Shown: in pieces, positions 15,277 to 24,840 of the stretch
Layout: each line of letters begins with the position of its first letter
How positions within the stretch are numbered: the stretch's first letter is position 1
Assembly (NCBI GenBank): GCA_012727435.1
Contig: JAAYHB010000009.1
Coordinates: forward strand, 1-53,970
Origin: Clostridiales bacterium
GTDB taxonomy: Bacteria; Bacillota; Clostridia; Oscillospirales; CAG-272
Direction of reading: 5' to 3'
DNA length: 53,970 nucleotides
The notes under the pieces: model-generated
What the model was told of the DNA's origin: nothing
Databases searched by the model: none
What the model saw: only the letters and a program-made list of their open reading frames with translations
Program-made: the position numbers and the translations under genes

Positions 15277-17337
15277 ATGACGGGTGGTTATTATCCGATG
15301 GGCTTCGGCCGCGGAAATTATAAGTATGAAAGAGTTGCACCTCCGAAATCGCTCGGGGATGTCCCGCGCTATCTCAGAGAGGTCTTCGGCGGTTTTTTCT
15401 ACCGCTTGTTCTACATATTCGGCATCGTCTGGAAGACCGGGCCGTGGATCCTTTTCGCAATGACAATAATCGCCCTGCTCGAAGGCATCATGCCTGTTAT
15501 CGGTTCGCTGATAACAAAAAATATCTTAAACCAGCTGCAGGCCGATTCTGAGGCCGCAATCGCCGGCGGAGCGCAACGTGCCGTGACCATAGCTGATTTT
15601 CTCGGCTCGGCGATTTTTTATCTATTAATTTTCTTTTTCATATACCGAATTATCAACCGGCTCATATCGCAGGTGTCGCACGCGGTGACGCGGATTGCCG
15701 GCGAGAAGGTGGTGCGCCGCGTCAAAGTCGACATAATGCAGAAGGCAAAGACCCTTGACCTCGCTTCGTTTGACATCCCAGAGTTTTATGAAAAGCTTGA
15801 GAACGCTAACCGCGAGGCCGGCAACCGCCCTATTGCCATACTGAACTCCACCTTCACGGTGCTGAGCACCACTATCAGCCTTGTAAGCTACATCATTATT
15901 CTTGCAGCCGCGCCTGATTTGTGGTGGACCGCCATATTGATTGCCCTCTTTTCGGTGCCCTCGGCGATAATCAGCTTTATTTACCGGAAAAAGAATTTCC
16001 AGTACATGCGCCACCGCTCAAAAGACCGCCGCCAGATGACCTATTATTCCGACATCCTTGTAAACAAGGATATGGTCAAGGAAATCAGAATGTTCAGCCT
16101 TGCCGACACCTTCATCGGAAAATTTGAAGCCGTGTTCAACAGGTATTACTCGGGGCTGCGCCGTCTGATAATGCAGGAGAGCATCTGGCAGGTCTCTATT
16201 GCCGTCCTGTCGGCGGTAATCAACTGCTTCTGCTATGCCACCATTGCATACGGGGTCTTTCGCGGGGACTTCAAAATCGGCGATTACTCGCTATATACCG
16301 GCGCCCTCACCTCGATAACCCAGAATGTCAGCACCTTAATAACAATATCCGCGACAATTTACGAAGGCACACTCTTTATCGACAACCTCATCACCTTTAT
16401 GAAGGAAAAACAGACCATCATCCCGACAAAAAGGTTCCCCGAGAAGGTCAGGCGCGGCGCCCCGCATACAATCGAGTTCAAAAACGTCAGTTTTGCTTAT
16501 CCCGGTACCTCACGGTATGTCCTGAAAAACATCAATCTTACCTTCGGCCCGGGGGAGACAATCGTTCTGGTCGGCCTCAACGGTGCGGGCAAGACCACGC
16601 TTATAAAGCTGCTCATGCGGCTTTATGACCCTACAGAGGGGGTTATACTGCTCGACGGGCGCGACATACGCGAGTACGACACAAAAGACCTCTACTCGAT
16701 TTTCGGCATAATCTTTCAGGATTTCGGTAAATATGCCGTGACAGCAGCCGAAAACATACACTTCGGCGAGATTGACAAGGAATTCGACCCGGCAGAGGTC
16801 CGCCGGGCGGCGCAGCAGTCGGGCGCCGACGAGTACATAACCAAGCTGCCGCGGGGGTATGAAACTCCGCTCATGCGGATATTCGAGCTGGAAGGCATTG
16901 AGCTGTCAATCGGCCAGTGGCAAAAGCTCGCGATTGCCCGGGCTTTTTACAGCGACTCGGATATTTTAATTCTTGACGAGCCCACCGCTTCGCTCGACCC
17001 GATGGCCGAACAGGAAATATTCAACCAGTTTGACAGACTGCGCCGAGACAAAACCACGATATTCGTCTCGCACCGCCTCTCAAGCGCGACGGTGGCCTCA
17101 AAAATCGTGGTGCTTGAGAACGGGGAGGTCATAGAGGAAGGCGACCACAGGGAGCTCATGGCCAAGCACGGAAGGTATTTCGAGCTGTTTACTACCCAGG
17201 CCAAGCGCTATCTCGGGCAGGACAAATCCGGCGAGCCGGGCAGGAGAATTTATACAGGAGAGAATACCCCCGGCCAATTTGACTTTGAGAACAATCTGCG
17301 CGAGGCAGACTTCGGTATGCCGGATATGCTTACATGA
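15277..17337 (+). CDS. ABC exporter, fused permease and ATPase
   Basis: A 686-residue half-transporter that should work as a homodimer or with a partner. The membrane domain (about residues 40-370) has up to six hydrophobic segments, some weak. The nucleotide-binding domain has Walker A GLNGAGKT (433-440), Q-loop Gln481, signature LSIGQ (543-547, with Ile in place of the usual Gly), Walker B LILDE (564-568) and H-loop His599. The substrate is unknown; the type includes lipid, peptide and drug exporters. AGAAAGG precedes the ATG. It is a single-gene unit with its own promoter and a strong terminator. Gly- and Tyr-rich residues 1-20 precede the fold. Confidence 0.88.
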   Translation: MTGGYYPMGFGRGNYKYERVAPPKSLGDVPRYLREVFGGFFYRLFYIFGIVWKTGPWILFAMTIIALLEGIMPVIGSLITKNILNQLQADSEAAIAGGAQRAVTIADFLGSAIFYLLIFFFIYRIINRLISQVSHAVTRIAGEKVVRRVKVDIMQKAKTLDLASFDIPEFYEKLENANREAGNRPIAILNSTFTVLSTTISLVSYIIILAAAPDLWWTAILIALFSVPSAIISFIYRKKNFQYMRHRSKDRRQMTYYSDILVNKDMVKEIRMFSLADTFIGKFEAVFNRYYSGLRRLIMQESIWQVSIAVLSAVINCFCYATIAYGVFRGDFKIGDYSLYTGALTSITQNVSTLITISATIYEGTLFIDNLITFMKEKQTIIPTKRFPEKVRRGAPHTIEFKNVSFAYPGTSRYVLKNINLTFGPGETIVLVGLNGAGKTTLIKLLMRLYDPTEGVILLDGRDIREYDTKDLYSIFGIIFQDFGKYAVTAAENIHFGEIDKEFDPAEVRRAAQQSGADEYITKLPRGYETPLMRIFELEGIELSIGQWQKLAIARAFYSDSDILILDEPTASLDPMAEQEIFNQFDRLRRDKTTIFVSHRLSSATVASKIVVLENGEVIEEGDHRELMAKHGRYFELFTTQAKRYLGQDKSGEPGRRIYTGENTPGQFDFENNLREADFGMPDMLT

Positions 17338-17349
17338 CCCGATATCCAA

Positions 17350-17377
17350 CAAAAAAGCCCGATATGGGCTTTTTTTG
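17350..17377 (+). terminator. Terminator after the ABC transporter
   Basis: The stem AGCCC/GGGCT (17356-17360, 17366-17370) is flanked by A-rich and T-rich runs that extend the dyad to CAACAAAAAAGCCC...GGGCTTTTTTTGTTG. It is a typical intrinsic terminator and could work in both directions. Confidence 0.88.
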
Positions 17378-17492
17378 TTGATATGTGATACGGCACATTA
17401 AGATTATCACAAGGCAGTAACCTCTCACCGGCACAAAACGAAAAGGAAAATCCTGGAAAAATAAAGGTTCGTGAAAAAAAATGCCGTCAGCA

Positions 17493-17520
17493 TTGATTTT
17501 TGGATATCATGTGATATAAT
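17493..17520 (+). promoter_or_regulatory. Promoter of the diguanylate cyclase gene
   Basis: TTGATT (17493-17498), 16 bp, TATAAT (17515-17520). The ~95-nt leader before the ATG contains only a small stem (TGCAG...CTGCA). I see no cyclic-di-GMP riboswitch in it. Confidence 0.65.
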
Positions 17521-17621
17521 ATTTGTTATTGCAGGCTCATATCTGCACAAATTTGCTTATTGTGACGTTTTCATTTAACGCCCTTTATCGCCGGTGCACG
17601 AGCGCGGAAAGGATCAAGAGA

Positions 17622-18743
17622 ATGGCTCTGACAACCAACATTGCGGCATGTTGTTTATCTGCTCTTATTCTTGCAATCATCTTCGGATATACAATAAAAT
17701 TCAGCGAAAAAACGTCGGCTAAAACTCGGATTTTTTCTTTGATTGTCCTTTGCACAATCATAATGCTGTTTTTCGACATACTTGCCAGCTTTGACGGGAG
17801 TCCCGATACATTTCTGCCCGTGCTCAACCATACGGGCAACTTTTTATTATACTTTTTCAGTCCGCTGATCCCCGCGCTCTGGCTGCTGTTTGTCCGGCAA
17901 TTCATAAACCTCTCTAAAAAAGCAGACATATGGCTTCTGGCGGCAATAATTACGGTATTTACTGCAAACTGTTCGATCGTGCTCCTCTCGCTCAAGGGCA
18001 ATTGGTTTTATGAAATTGACGCTGATAACATCTACCACAGGGGACCTTATTACAGCATAGCCTATGCTTTTGCGTTTATCCTGCTTGCCGTCGCCACCTT
18101 CCTTTTAATATTCAACCGAAATAAAATCGAGCGAAGGTATTATACCGCATTCCTGATATTTACAATCCTGCCCCTTGTCTCGATGATTTTACAGAATCTC
18201 ACCTACGGCTTTTCCTTTATATATAACGGTGTTTCCCTGTCGGTGTTCATCCTCTTTCTGTTCGTTCAGGTTCAGGATGTCTTAACAGATTACCTCACCG
18301 GGGTGGCAAACCGGAAAAAGCTTGAGATGTATCTGAGAAAAAAGGTACTCGACAGCACGCCCTGGCAAACCTTCTCGGCCATAATGCTGGATATCGACAA
18401 CTTCAAAAACATCAACGACACTCTTGGACACCGTGCCGGCGATAGTATACTTCGCAGCACGGCAAACCTGCTCAGGGAATGCATCGGTGAGGAGAGCGGG
18501 CTTATAGCAAGGTACGGCGGGGATGAATTCTGCATCGTGCTTGACACCTCCGACCCCGTGCGGCTTAAGGAGATCGCCGCGAAAATCCGGGAACGCGTGG
18601 ATTGTTTCAACGAGAGCAGCATACTATCGGTTAAGCTGGCGATAAGCATGGGATATGCCACATATAAATACGGTATGTCGGTCGACGAATTCCAGAACAC
18701 TATTGATAAGCTGATGTACGAACACAAGCGCTGCCCGATATAA
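17622..18743 (+). CDS. Membrane-bound diguanylate cyclase (GGDEF)
   Basis: A 373-residue protein. The N-terminal ~220 residues have about seven hydrophobic segments, a membrane sensor of histidine-kinase-like 7TM character. The C-terminal GGDEF domain starts at 'TDYLTGVANRKKLE' and includes 'MLDIDNFKNINDTLGHRAGD' and an intact active site RYGGDEF, so it should make cyclic di-GMP from GTP. The residues where an inhibitory RxxD site is expected read E-E-S-G, so product inhibition through that site is probably lost. ATG 17622 has GGAAAGGA upstream; a longer frame to 17523 would begin almost at the promoter. Confidence 0.88.
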   Translation: MALTTNIAACCLSALILAIIFGYTIKFSEKTSAKTRIFSLIVLCTIIMLFFDILASFDGSPDTFLPVLNHTGNFLLYFFSPLIPALWLLFVRQFINLSKKADIWLLAAIITVFTANCSIVLLSLKGNWFYEIDADNIYHRGPYYSIAYAFAFILLAVATFLLIFNRNKIERRYYTAFLIFTILPLVSMILQNLTYGFSFIYNGVSLSVFILFLFVQVQDVLTDYLTGVANRKKLEMYLRKKVLDSTPWQTFSAIMLDIDNFKNINDTLGHRAGDSILRSTANLLRECIGEESGLIARYGGDEFCIVLDTSDPVRLKEIAAKIRERVDCFNESSILSVKLAISMGYATYKYGMSVDEFQNTIDKLMYEHKRCPI

Positions 18744-18752
18744 GTCGTGCGT

Positions 18753-18787
18753 AAAAAAGCGGTCTGCCGGCGGCAGACCGCTTTTTT
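18753..18787 (+). terminator. Strong bidirectional terminator
   Basis: The perfect stem GCGGTCTGCCG/CGGCAGACCGC is flanked by AAAAAA on the left and TTTTTT on the right. It serves both the diguanylate cyclase gene (+) and the convergent operon ending at 18821 (-). Confidence 0.93.
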
Positions 18788-18820
18788 GTATTCTCTGGAA
18801 GATTGCACATACCGAGCGGC

Positions 18821-19360
18821 TTATCCCGACGCGTCCTTCTCCTCCCACCGCGAGTTCGGAACACTGCCTCCCTCAAGGCTTGTGACTATCACAAGCTTGC
18901 TGAACATTCCCTGTACGCCGATTCTGAACTTATAATCCTTCTCCCCGCGGTAAACCACGGCGCAGCGCTCGCCTATGGTATTGATTATATCCAGCGTATG
19001 CCCGTTTCCGAAGTCAATATGTATGGTCTCACCCTCCCCGCCCCAGAAGATTCCGGTGGGGTCGGCATCGAATATCATTTTGTAGACACTGTTACAGTTA
19101 TGGTCGGACAGGCGCACGTCCTCCCCGGCATAGGTCGCCCGCGCCGAGTCATTCTCCCTCGCGTATACTATATCCCAGGCCAGCTCCCAGCTGAACTTCT
19201 GCCATGCAGATCTCAACAAAAGCTGAAAGGCAAGCGCAAATGCAATGACCAGAAGGACCGCCAGGGGCACAATCCAGAAGAGTGAATATTTTATTTTCTC
19301 AAGTTTTGCCCTCCTGCGGCATCTTTTTACGTAATCCGGATCATATTCCCTGCCGGTCAT
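18821..19360 (-). CDS. Small membrane-anchored protein of unknown function
   Basis: 179 residues. A basic N-terminus (residues 1-23) precedes one hydrophobic segment (about 24-50), and the rest is an extracytoplasmic soluble domain rich in beta-strand patterns. I recognise no family. It starts 12 nt after the TIGR03936 gene with GGAGG before its ATG, and is the last gene of the operon running from rlmB. The terminator lies 35 nt downstream. Confidence 0.75.
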   Translation of the reverse strand: MTGREYDPDYVKRCRRRAKLEKIKYSLFWIVPLAVLLVIAFALAFQLLLRSAWQKFSWELAWDIVYARENDSARATYAGEDVRLSDHNCNSVYKMIFDADPTGIFWGGEGETIHIDFGNGHTLDIINTIGERCAVVYRGEKDYKFRIGVQGMFSKLVIVTSLEGGSVPNSRWEEKDASG

Positions 19361-19372
19361 GTCAACCTCCAG

Positions 19373-20086
19373 TTACCAAAACTCCCTGCCGTCTGCAAAA
19401 AGCAAGCGTGTGCGCAGGATTGAATAGCCTTCCTCGGTAATGTCGCCAGCAAGAATCAGACCCCCGGCGCGAAGCGCGTCAATTGGCAGCTCGGGGCTGA
19501 TGCTCAGACTGCTGCCTGCCGGAAGCCTTGCCGACATTTCGACGATACCCTCGGCCTCCGAAAACGAGACCTCAAGCCGGCTTATAATTTTTGCAATATC
19601 AATCTCCTGCTCGCCCGACTTGGTTTTCCTTGTGACCATCACCGGCGGGGTTGTAAGGTATTTTTTTATCTTTGACGCCAGCTCCTCTCCGGCGCCGGCG
19701 GTTTTAATTTTATAGACATAGTCGGCCGCGGCAATTTCCGAAAACTTAGTATCGGGATAGTAAGCCTCAACCACCCGCAGTTCATCGGTCAGCTCGTCAT
19801 TGAGGCGTCTGACTATCTCGCCGCAGGGAATCTCGCCGGTTACCCTGATGTCGAGAAATTCACAAACACTCTCAACCCCGACGGCAAGCGGTGCCGCGAA
19901 AACCAGCTTTATATGCGGGTTAAATCCCTCGGTATACCATACCGGAATCCTTGAACGCGCCAACACGCGCGCCATGGTGCGCTGCAGGTCAAGATGAGAA
20001 ATATATTGAAGCGCCCCGACCTTGATAAATTTAAGGCGAACCACTCTCGGCTCGGGTGCCCTTATATTCTTCTCAGTCATATTCAC
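19373..20086 (-). CDS. TIGR03936 family radical SAM-associated protein (DUF2344)
   Basis: 237 residues. The opening 'VVRLKFIKVGALQYISHLDLQRTMARVLARSRIPVWYTEGFNPHIKL' (read in segments) is the conserved core of the DUF2344 family. Members are almost always encoded next to, or fused to, the TIGR03960 radical SAM protein, as here. The proposed role is in RNA or ribosome modification, but the substrate is unproven. The start is GTG 20086, overlapping the upstream stop by 4 nt; an ATG two codons on (20080) is equally possible. Confidence 0.88.
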   Translation of the reverse strand: MNMTEKNIRAPEPRVVRLKFIKVGALQYISHLDLQRTMARVLARSRIPVWYTEGFNPHIKLVFAAPLAVGVESVCEFLDIRVTGEIPCGEIVRRLNDELTDELRVVEAYYPDTKFSEIAAADYVYKIKTAGAGEELASKIKKYLTTPPVMVTRKTKSGEQEIDIAKIISRLEVSFSEAEGIVEMSARLPAGSSLSISPELPIDALRAGGLILAGDITEEGYSILRTRLLFADGREFW

Positions 20087-21957
20087 TCACACCCCCCGCA
20101 CGCGCGGCAGAGGCCGCCCGCAAATCTGCTCATGCCGCAGCCCTGGCAGCTCTCCCGGCAGTTCGGCGTAGTCTTCCCCTCATACGCGCGCTCCCGCTCG
20201 CGCCACAGAAATTTCTTCGTCACTCCGCAGTCGATTATATCCCAGGGCAGCACTTCATCGTAACGATGCTCGCGGTTGGCGTAAAATGCCGGGTCAATTC
20301 GGGTGCGCTCAAACACCTCCATCCAGCGCTCATAGTTAAAATGCTCGTCCCAGGCGTCAAAATGAAAGCCTTCACGGCAGGCAAGTTCAAGCGCGGCCGA
20401 GAGCCTTCTGTCCCCCCGCGCCAGCACCGCCTCGATATGCGAAATTCCGACGTCATGGTATTGATAGCGTATGTCGCGGTCGCTCAGCTTCTCTTTTAGG
20501 TACTCCTGCTTTTCTCTCAGCAGCTCAGGGGAGTCCTGCGCCTCCCACTGAAATGGGGTAAATGGCTTTGGTATGAAGTTCGACACGCTGACCGTGACGG
20601 TCGGCCGCCTTCCCTTCGGCCTTGCAGGGCTATGATAATACTCTCTGACCACCCCCCGCGCCACCTCCGCGATCCCATCAAGGTCCTCGAAGGTCTCGGT
20701 CGGCAGCCCCTGCATAAAATAAAGCTTTACAGAGGTTTTCCCGAACCCGAAGGCGACCCTCACGGCGTTTTCTATATCCTCATCTGTGACATTTTTGTTT
20801 ATCACGTCGCGCAACCGCTGGGTCCCTGCCTCGGGCGCGAAGGTTAGGGCCGAAGCCCGCACAGACGCCGCCTTCTCCATCAGCTCAACAGAGAAGCTGT
20901 CGACCCGCAGCGAGGGCAACGACAGGCTGACCATGCAGTCATCGGTCCACCCAAGCAGCCGCCCGGTCAGCTCGGGAAGCCTTGTGTAGTCGCTGACCGA
21001 GAGCGAGCATAACGATATTTCGTCATATCCGGTGGCATAGAAAAGCTCCTGCGCCTGCCGGTCAAGCAACTCCGGCGACCTCTCGCGCACCGGCCGGCAG
21101 ACCATCCCGGCCTGACAAAACCGGCAGCCGCGTATGCAGCCCCGGGCAACTTCAAGCATTATCCGGTCATGTACGGTTTCAATATAGGGCATGACCAGCC
21201 GGCGCGGGAAGTATGCGGCATCAAGGTCTGTAACTACCCGCCGAACAATTCTTGGCGATATGTCGGCGCCGACAGGGGTATATTCCTTTATGGTGCCGTC
21301 GGCATTGTACGACACCTCATAGAGAGAGGGCACATAAATCCCCTTGACCGCAGCCGCGGCGCGGCGCAGAAAACCTGAGCGGGTGTACTCGCCGCTCTCC
21401 TTCATTTCAATGTACAGCCGGGTGAACTCGATTGTCACGTCCTCACCGTCGCCGATTGCAAAGCAGTCGAAAAAGTCGGCTAACGGCTCGGGGTTGTATG
21501 TGCAGGGCCCGCCGCCGATTATTATCGGGGCGTCCTCCCCCCGGTCGGCGGCGCGCAGTGGGATTCCCGCAAGGCTTAACATATTGAGCACGTTGGTGTA
21601 GCAAAGCTCGTACTGCAGCGAAAACCCGACTATGTCAAACTCGCAGAGCGGGTCGCCGCTCTCAAGCGCCGAGAGGGGGATACTCAACTCGCGCAGTTTT
21701 GCCTCCATGTCAACCCACGGGGCAAAAGCCCGCTCACACCAGATGTCGGGCTGCTCGTTGAGCAGCCCGTAAAGTATGCGTATGCCGAGGTTTGACATTC
21801 CGATTTCATATGTGTCGGGAAAGCAGAGGGCAAACCTTGCCTTGATATTTGCTTTTTCCTTGATTACCTCACCGAACTCGCCGCCGGTGTATCTGCCCGG
21901 CTTTGAGACCGATTTGAGCAGTCCGCTTATTTTGCGTATGTCTTTTTTTTGTTCCAT
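20083..21957 (-). CDS. TIGR03960 family B12-binding-type radical SAM protein
   Basis: A 624-residue iron-sulfur enzyme. The N-terminal part is cobalamin-binding-like (FALCFPDTYEIGMSNLGIRILY). A radical SAM core follows with the cluster motif CIRGCRFCQAG, and the C-terminus is Cys-rich (ESCQGCG, LCRACGGC). ATG 21957 (with AAGGT upstream) gives the family N-terminus; a longer frame to 22080 would run back into the preceding gene. It is translationally coupled to the TIGR03936 gene, its usual partner. The substrate is unknown. Confidence 0.92.
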   Translation of the reverse strand: MEQKKDIRKISGLLKSVSKPGRYTGGEFGEVIKEKANIKARFALCFPDTYEIGMSNLGIRILYGLLNEQPDIWCERAFAPWVDMEAKLRELSIPLSALESGDPLCEFDIVGFSLQYELCYTNVLNMLSLAGIPLRAADRGEDAPIIIGGGPCTYNPEPLADFFDCFAIGDGEDVTIEFTRLYIEMKESGEYTRSGFLRRAAAAVKGIYVPSLYEVSYNADGTIKEYTPVGADISPRIVRRVVTDLDAAYFPRRLVMPYIETVHDRIMLEVARGCIRGCRFCQAGMVCRPVRERSPELLDRQAQELFYATGYDEISLCSLSVSDYTRLPELTGRLLGWTDDCMVSLSLPSLRVDSFSVELMEKAASVRASALTFAPEAGTQRLRDVINKNVTDEDIENAVRVAFGFGKTSVKLYFMQGLPTETFEDLDGIAEVARGVVREYYHSPARPKGRRPTVTVSVSNFIPKPFTPFQWEAQDSPELLREKQEYLKEKLSDRDIRYQYHDVGISHIEAVLARGDRRLSAALELACREGFHFDAWDEHFNYERWMEVFERTRIDPAFYANREHRYDEVLPWDIIDCGVTKKFLWRERERAYEGKTTPNCRESCQGCGMSRFAGGLCRACGGCE

Positions 21958-21976
21958 TTTTACCTTCAGATTTGCG

Positions 21977-24796
21977 TTATTTTGCGCCCTGCTGCCTGCC
22001 GCCGGTCGCGCGCAGGGCCATAAATAAGACCGGCAGGCTCCAGAGCAGCATATAAAGCGCGACAAGCCCTGAGACGGCATGGGCCAGCAGGCCTGTCACG
22101 GCAAGCAGCGCCGATATGAGAATGTTCAGCATAAATGCTCCGAGTGAGAGTATCAGTATGCGGCGACGCATTTGGCTCAGCTTTGCCGCTGCCGAGAGCG
22201 GCTCTTTTATATCATACGGCGAGCCGAGTGCGACAATACCCGAGTCGACTGTCTCAACTGCTCCGCATCGGTCCATGGGTCTGCGGATTATCTCAACCCG
22301 GTAGGCTCCCTCGCCGCGCTTGCGCGCGAGCATATCCTCGTCGATCCCAGGGTCGCAGGTGCGTATGGCCACCCTGCAATTGCTCATGGTAAGCCGTCTG
22401 GCAACCTCCTCAAACTTCGGGTCAACCCGGTAGTCGATATAAAGCCTTGCCGCCGCCCGACGGTCGATTGCGACATAGATTATCGACACCTCGCCGGCGG
22501 CAAGCAGCTGCTCGTCGCGCGGGTTGCGCTTCGGGTAGACGCCGTATTTCTCAAGAAAATCATAGCTGCCGCAGAGCATGTGCAGGTTGCCGCCTATCTG
22601 CGCCTCAACCCCGCCCCGCTCAATACGGATAAGCTTTACATCGTGAATACTGTGAAATTTCTCGCCGCCGCTCTCAAACATCTCGCCCAGAGGCCCGCCA
22701 ACAGCGCAAAAGAGCGAGCCGACCTTCACCAGCACGTCGTAAATTTCAAAACCGTCGTACAGTTTTATCCCCTTTGTGCGGATGCAGTTTGCCGGGAACA
22801 TGGCGCTATCCTCAAAGACAATCAGCTTGTCCCCTGAGTATTCCTCAACCCCCGATTGTCCGACGAGGGCGCAGCCCTGCTTCTTCAGCCGAGCCGCCGC
22901 AAATGCCGGGGGCAGTGACAGCAAGAGAGCTGGGACCGGCAGACAGATGAATACCGTCGCCATAAAGCCGGCGACTGCCGGTGCGGCTGCAGAGTTCATC
23001 GCAGCGGTAATTATCGCCATGACAATGCCGACAGCGACCGCGGGGATTAAAATATAATTCAAAAGATAAATGCCCTTCTTTTTCTCATATGAGCGCCTCA
23101 GGTAGCCCGAGGTGAACTTTGAGCGCCTAACAAAATATACCGGGATTTTATCGTCATCGCTTACGGCGCGTTGCAGCCCGTATCTTGTTTCGCCCGAGGA
23201 TATCACCTCAAATGTCTTCTTCTCGCGGAGGGCGTCGAGCAGTTCACTCAGCGCCGAGAACACAAGGCAGAGCGCCGCAGGGAAATTGTAGAGCTGGGCG
23301 ACTTGCGGCCGGATAATCATTATCGCAAGGTTTGAGACCACAGTAAGCACTACCGCCATGGCGCTCGCCGAATGGGGGCCGGGGTCAAATTTGTAAATCC
23401 CGACAAGTCCTTCGGCAAGAATACCGTAGGACATTGCGGCCGCGCAGGCAAGCAGCGCGGTTGCTGTCAGCGAGTAGAGTACCGGGCTTGACGGACCGGG
23501 TAGTCCTGGAATGCCGCCCCCGATATAAGCGAGGTTTTCAAGCAGCCCGAGCAAAAGGGCCATAAACGTGACTCCGGCGAGCCTGAAACCTTCGGTCATC
23601 ATCTGCCGGCGATATGCCAGCTTTATCTTGGCGTCCTGGCTGTGGCTTGTGTATTCGATGCCATACGGCAGGTCGCCGGCTTGATCCTTTGCGGCATTTT
23701 CTCTCCGGCTCTCAAGGCTTTGTTTTATGTCATTCACCCTGTCATGGCCGATGCGGGAGCCGAGCTCCTTCTCGTACCCGAGAGCAAGCATCACATTTAT
23801 ATCATTTTCGCTGATACTTTCGACTTCTTTCCTGACTTGTGATGTGGTTTCTCTTTCTTTGGCAGTGTCCTCCCGGCTGTCGGCTGCTTCGGTCTCCCCG
23901 GGCGTGTCTGTCCGGGAATCAAACTCATGCCAAAGCTGCGCCCGGTCCGGGGTCGGCCTGATGAACTCAAAGTCTGCCCCGGAGCCTTCGTCGGTTTCGG
24001 TATCTCTGTCAGCTTCTGAGGCTGCTATATTCTCGGAATCTCCGGCTGCCGGAATTACATCAGCTCCGGTATCTCCGGAATCCCCGGCTGCCGGTATTTC
24101 ATCTTCGGTTACGACTTCTAAATCCGTGTCTCGGTCTCCGCCCGCCTGCCCGGGCTGCTCCAGATAGGGCTCATATTCGCCGGCGAAAAACGCTTCGTTG
24201 TCAACGGCAGTATCGCCATCACTGAAAGCAGAAACTTCCCTTTCATCCGCCAATGTCACATCAACATCTCCGGGTTTTCCGGTTTCGGCTGCGGTTTCTT
24301 CGCTTACGTCCTCCTCCGGCTTGCCCGGCGTGTCGGCCGGCTGTATTTCTTGCTCTTCAAAATCCTGCTCCGGCGGCTCGGGCTCCAAAAGGTCACCGGC
24401 TGCCTCGGCATCGTCAAAAGCAGGTTCTTCCGAGTCGGACACATCTTGCGGCCCGGGCTTCGGTTCTTGGGTTGCAGATTCAGCCCTTCCCGCTTCTTCG
24501 GTTTGTCTTTTAAAATCAGGTTTTGTTGCCCGGTCGAGCAGTTCAGGGCTGACGCCGCCCTCCTTCATGATTTCAAGGTCACCGGCGTTATATTCGGCCT
24601 TATCGTCCCCGATCTCGCCGAGGTCGTTTTTTTCGTTTAAGTGTTTTTGGAGCAACTCGGCCAGCTTCTGCTCAAAACCGTCCGAGGAGTGCCCCCGCCT
24701 GTTGGACTTTGCTCCCCCGTCGACAGATTCCCGAAGCTTTTTTAGTATATCGTCAATCTCGCGGCTGTCCTTGTCGTTGACATTGTTCTCGTTCAT
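21977..24796 (-). CDS. Acidic membrane protein resembling an inactive P-type ATPase
   Basis: 939 residues. Residues 1-390 are hydrophilic and very rich in Asp, Glu and Pro, with a repeated IPAAGDS. Six or more hydrophobic segments lie at about 402-515 and 576-632, and two more at about 879-927. The second half follows a P-type ATPase: a CPx-like helix 'CLPVPALLLSLPP' (618-630), then LIVFEDSAMFP (658-668) where IVFDKTGTLT is expected, a nucleotide-domain-like 'GGVEAQIGG...LCG' (728-743), and 'IYVAIDRRAAARLYIDYRV...RTCDP' (773-816) where LTGDN is expected. The phosphorylated Asp is replaced by Glu and no GDGxND is present, so ion pumping is unlikely. AAAGGAGAG sets the start at 24796. It sits between rlmB (44 nt) and the radical SAM gene (19 nt). 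The function is unknown. Confidence 0.82.
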   Translation of the reverse strand: MNENNVNDKDSREIDDILKKLRESVDGGAKSNRRGHSSDGFEQKLAELLQKHLNEKNDLGEIGDDKAEYNAGDLEIMKEGGVSPELLDRATKPDFKRQTEEAGRAESATQEPKPGPQDVSDSEEPAFDDAEAAGDLLEPEPPEQDFEEQEIQPADTPGKPEEDVSEETAAETGKPGDVDVTLADEREVSAFSDGDTAVDNEAFFAGEYEPYLEQPGQAGGDRDTDLEVVTEDEIPAAGDSGDTGADVIPAAGDSENIAASEADRDTETDEGSGADFEFIRPTPDRAQLWHEFDSRTDTPGETEAADSREDTAKERETTSQVRKEVESISENDINVMLALGYEKELGSRIGHDRVNDIKQSLESRRENAAKDQAGDLPYGIEYTSHSQDAKIKLAYRRQMMTEGFRLAGVTFMALLLGLLENLAYIGGGIPGLPGPSSPVLYSLTATALLACAAAMSYGILAEGLVGIYKFDPGPHSASAMAVVLTVVSNLAIMIIRPQVAQLYNFPAALCLVFSALSELLDALREKKTFEVISSGETRYGLQRAVSDDDKIPVYFVRRSKFTSGYLRRSYEKKKGIYLLNYILIPAVAVGIVMAIITAAMNSAAAPAVAGFMATVFICLPVPALLLSLPPAFAAARLKKQGCALVGQSGVEEYSGDKLIVFEDSAMFPANCIRTKGIKLYDGFEIYDVLVKVGSLFCAVGGPLGEMFESGGEKFHSIHDVKLIRIERGGVEAQIGGNLHMLCGSYDFLEKYGVYPKRNPRDEQLLAAGEVSIIYVAIDRRAAARLYIDYRVDPKFEEVARRLTMSNCRVAIRTCDPGIDEDMLARKRGEGAYRVEIIRRPMDRCGAVETVDSGIVALGSPYDIKEPLSAAAKLSQMRRRILILSLGAFMLNILISALLAVTGLLAHAVSGLVALYMLLWSLPVLFMALRATGGRQQGAK

Positions 24797-24840
24797 ATGT
24801 CTCTCCTTTCGGCAAGTCGCGTGGCCTGTTGCTGCATTTC

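Noticed and set aside
17521-17621. Cyclic-di-GMP riboswitch ahead of the diguanylate cyclase gene.
   Set aside because: The ~95-nt leader has only a short stem and none of the conserved GEMM core.
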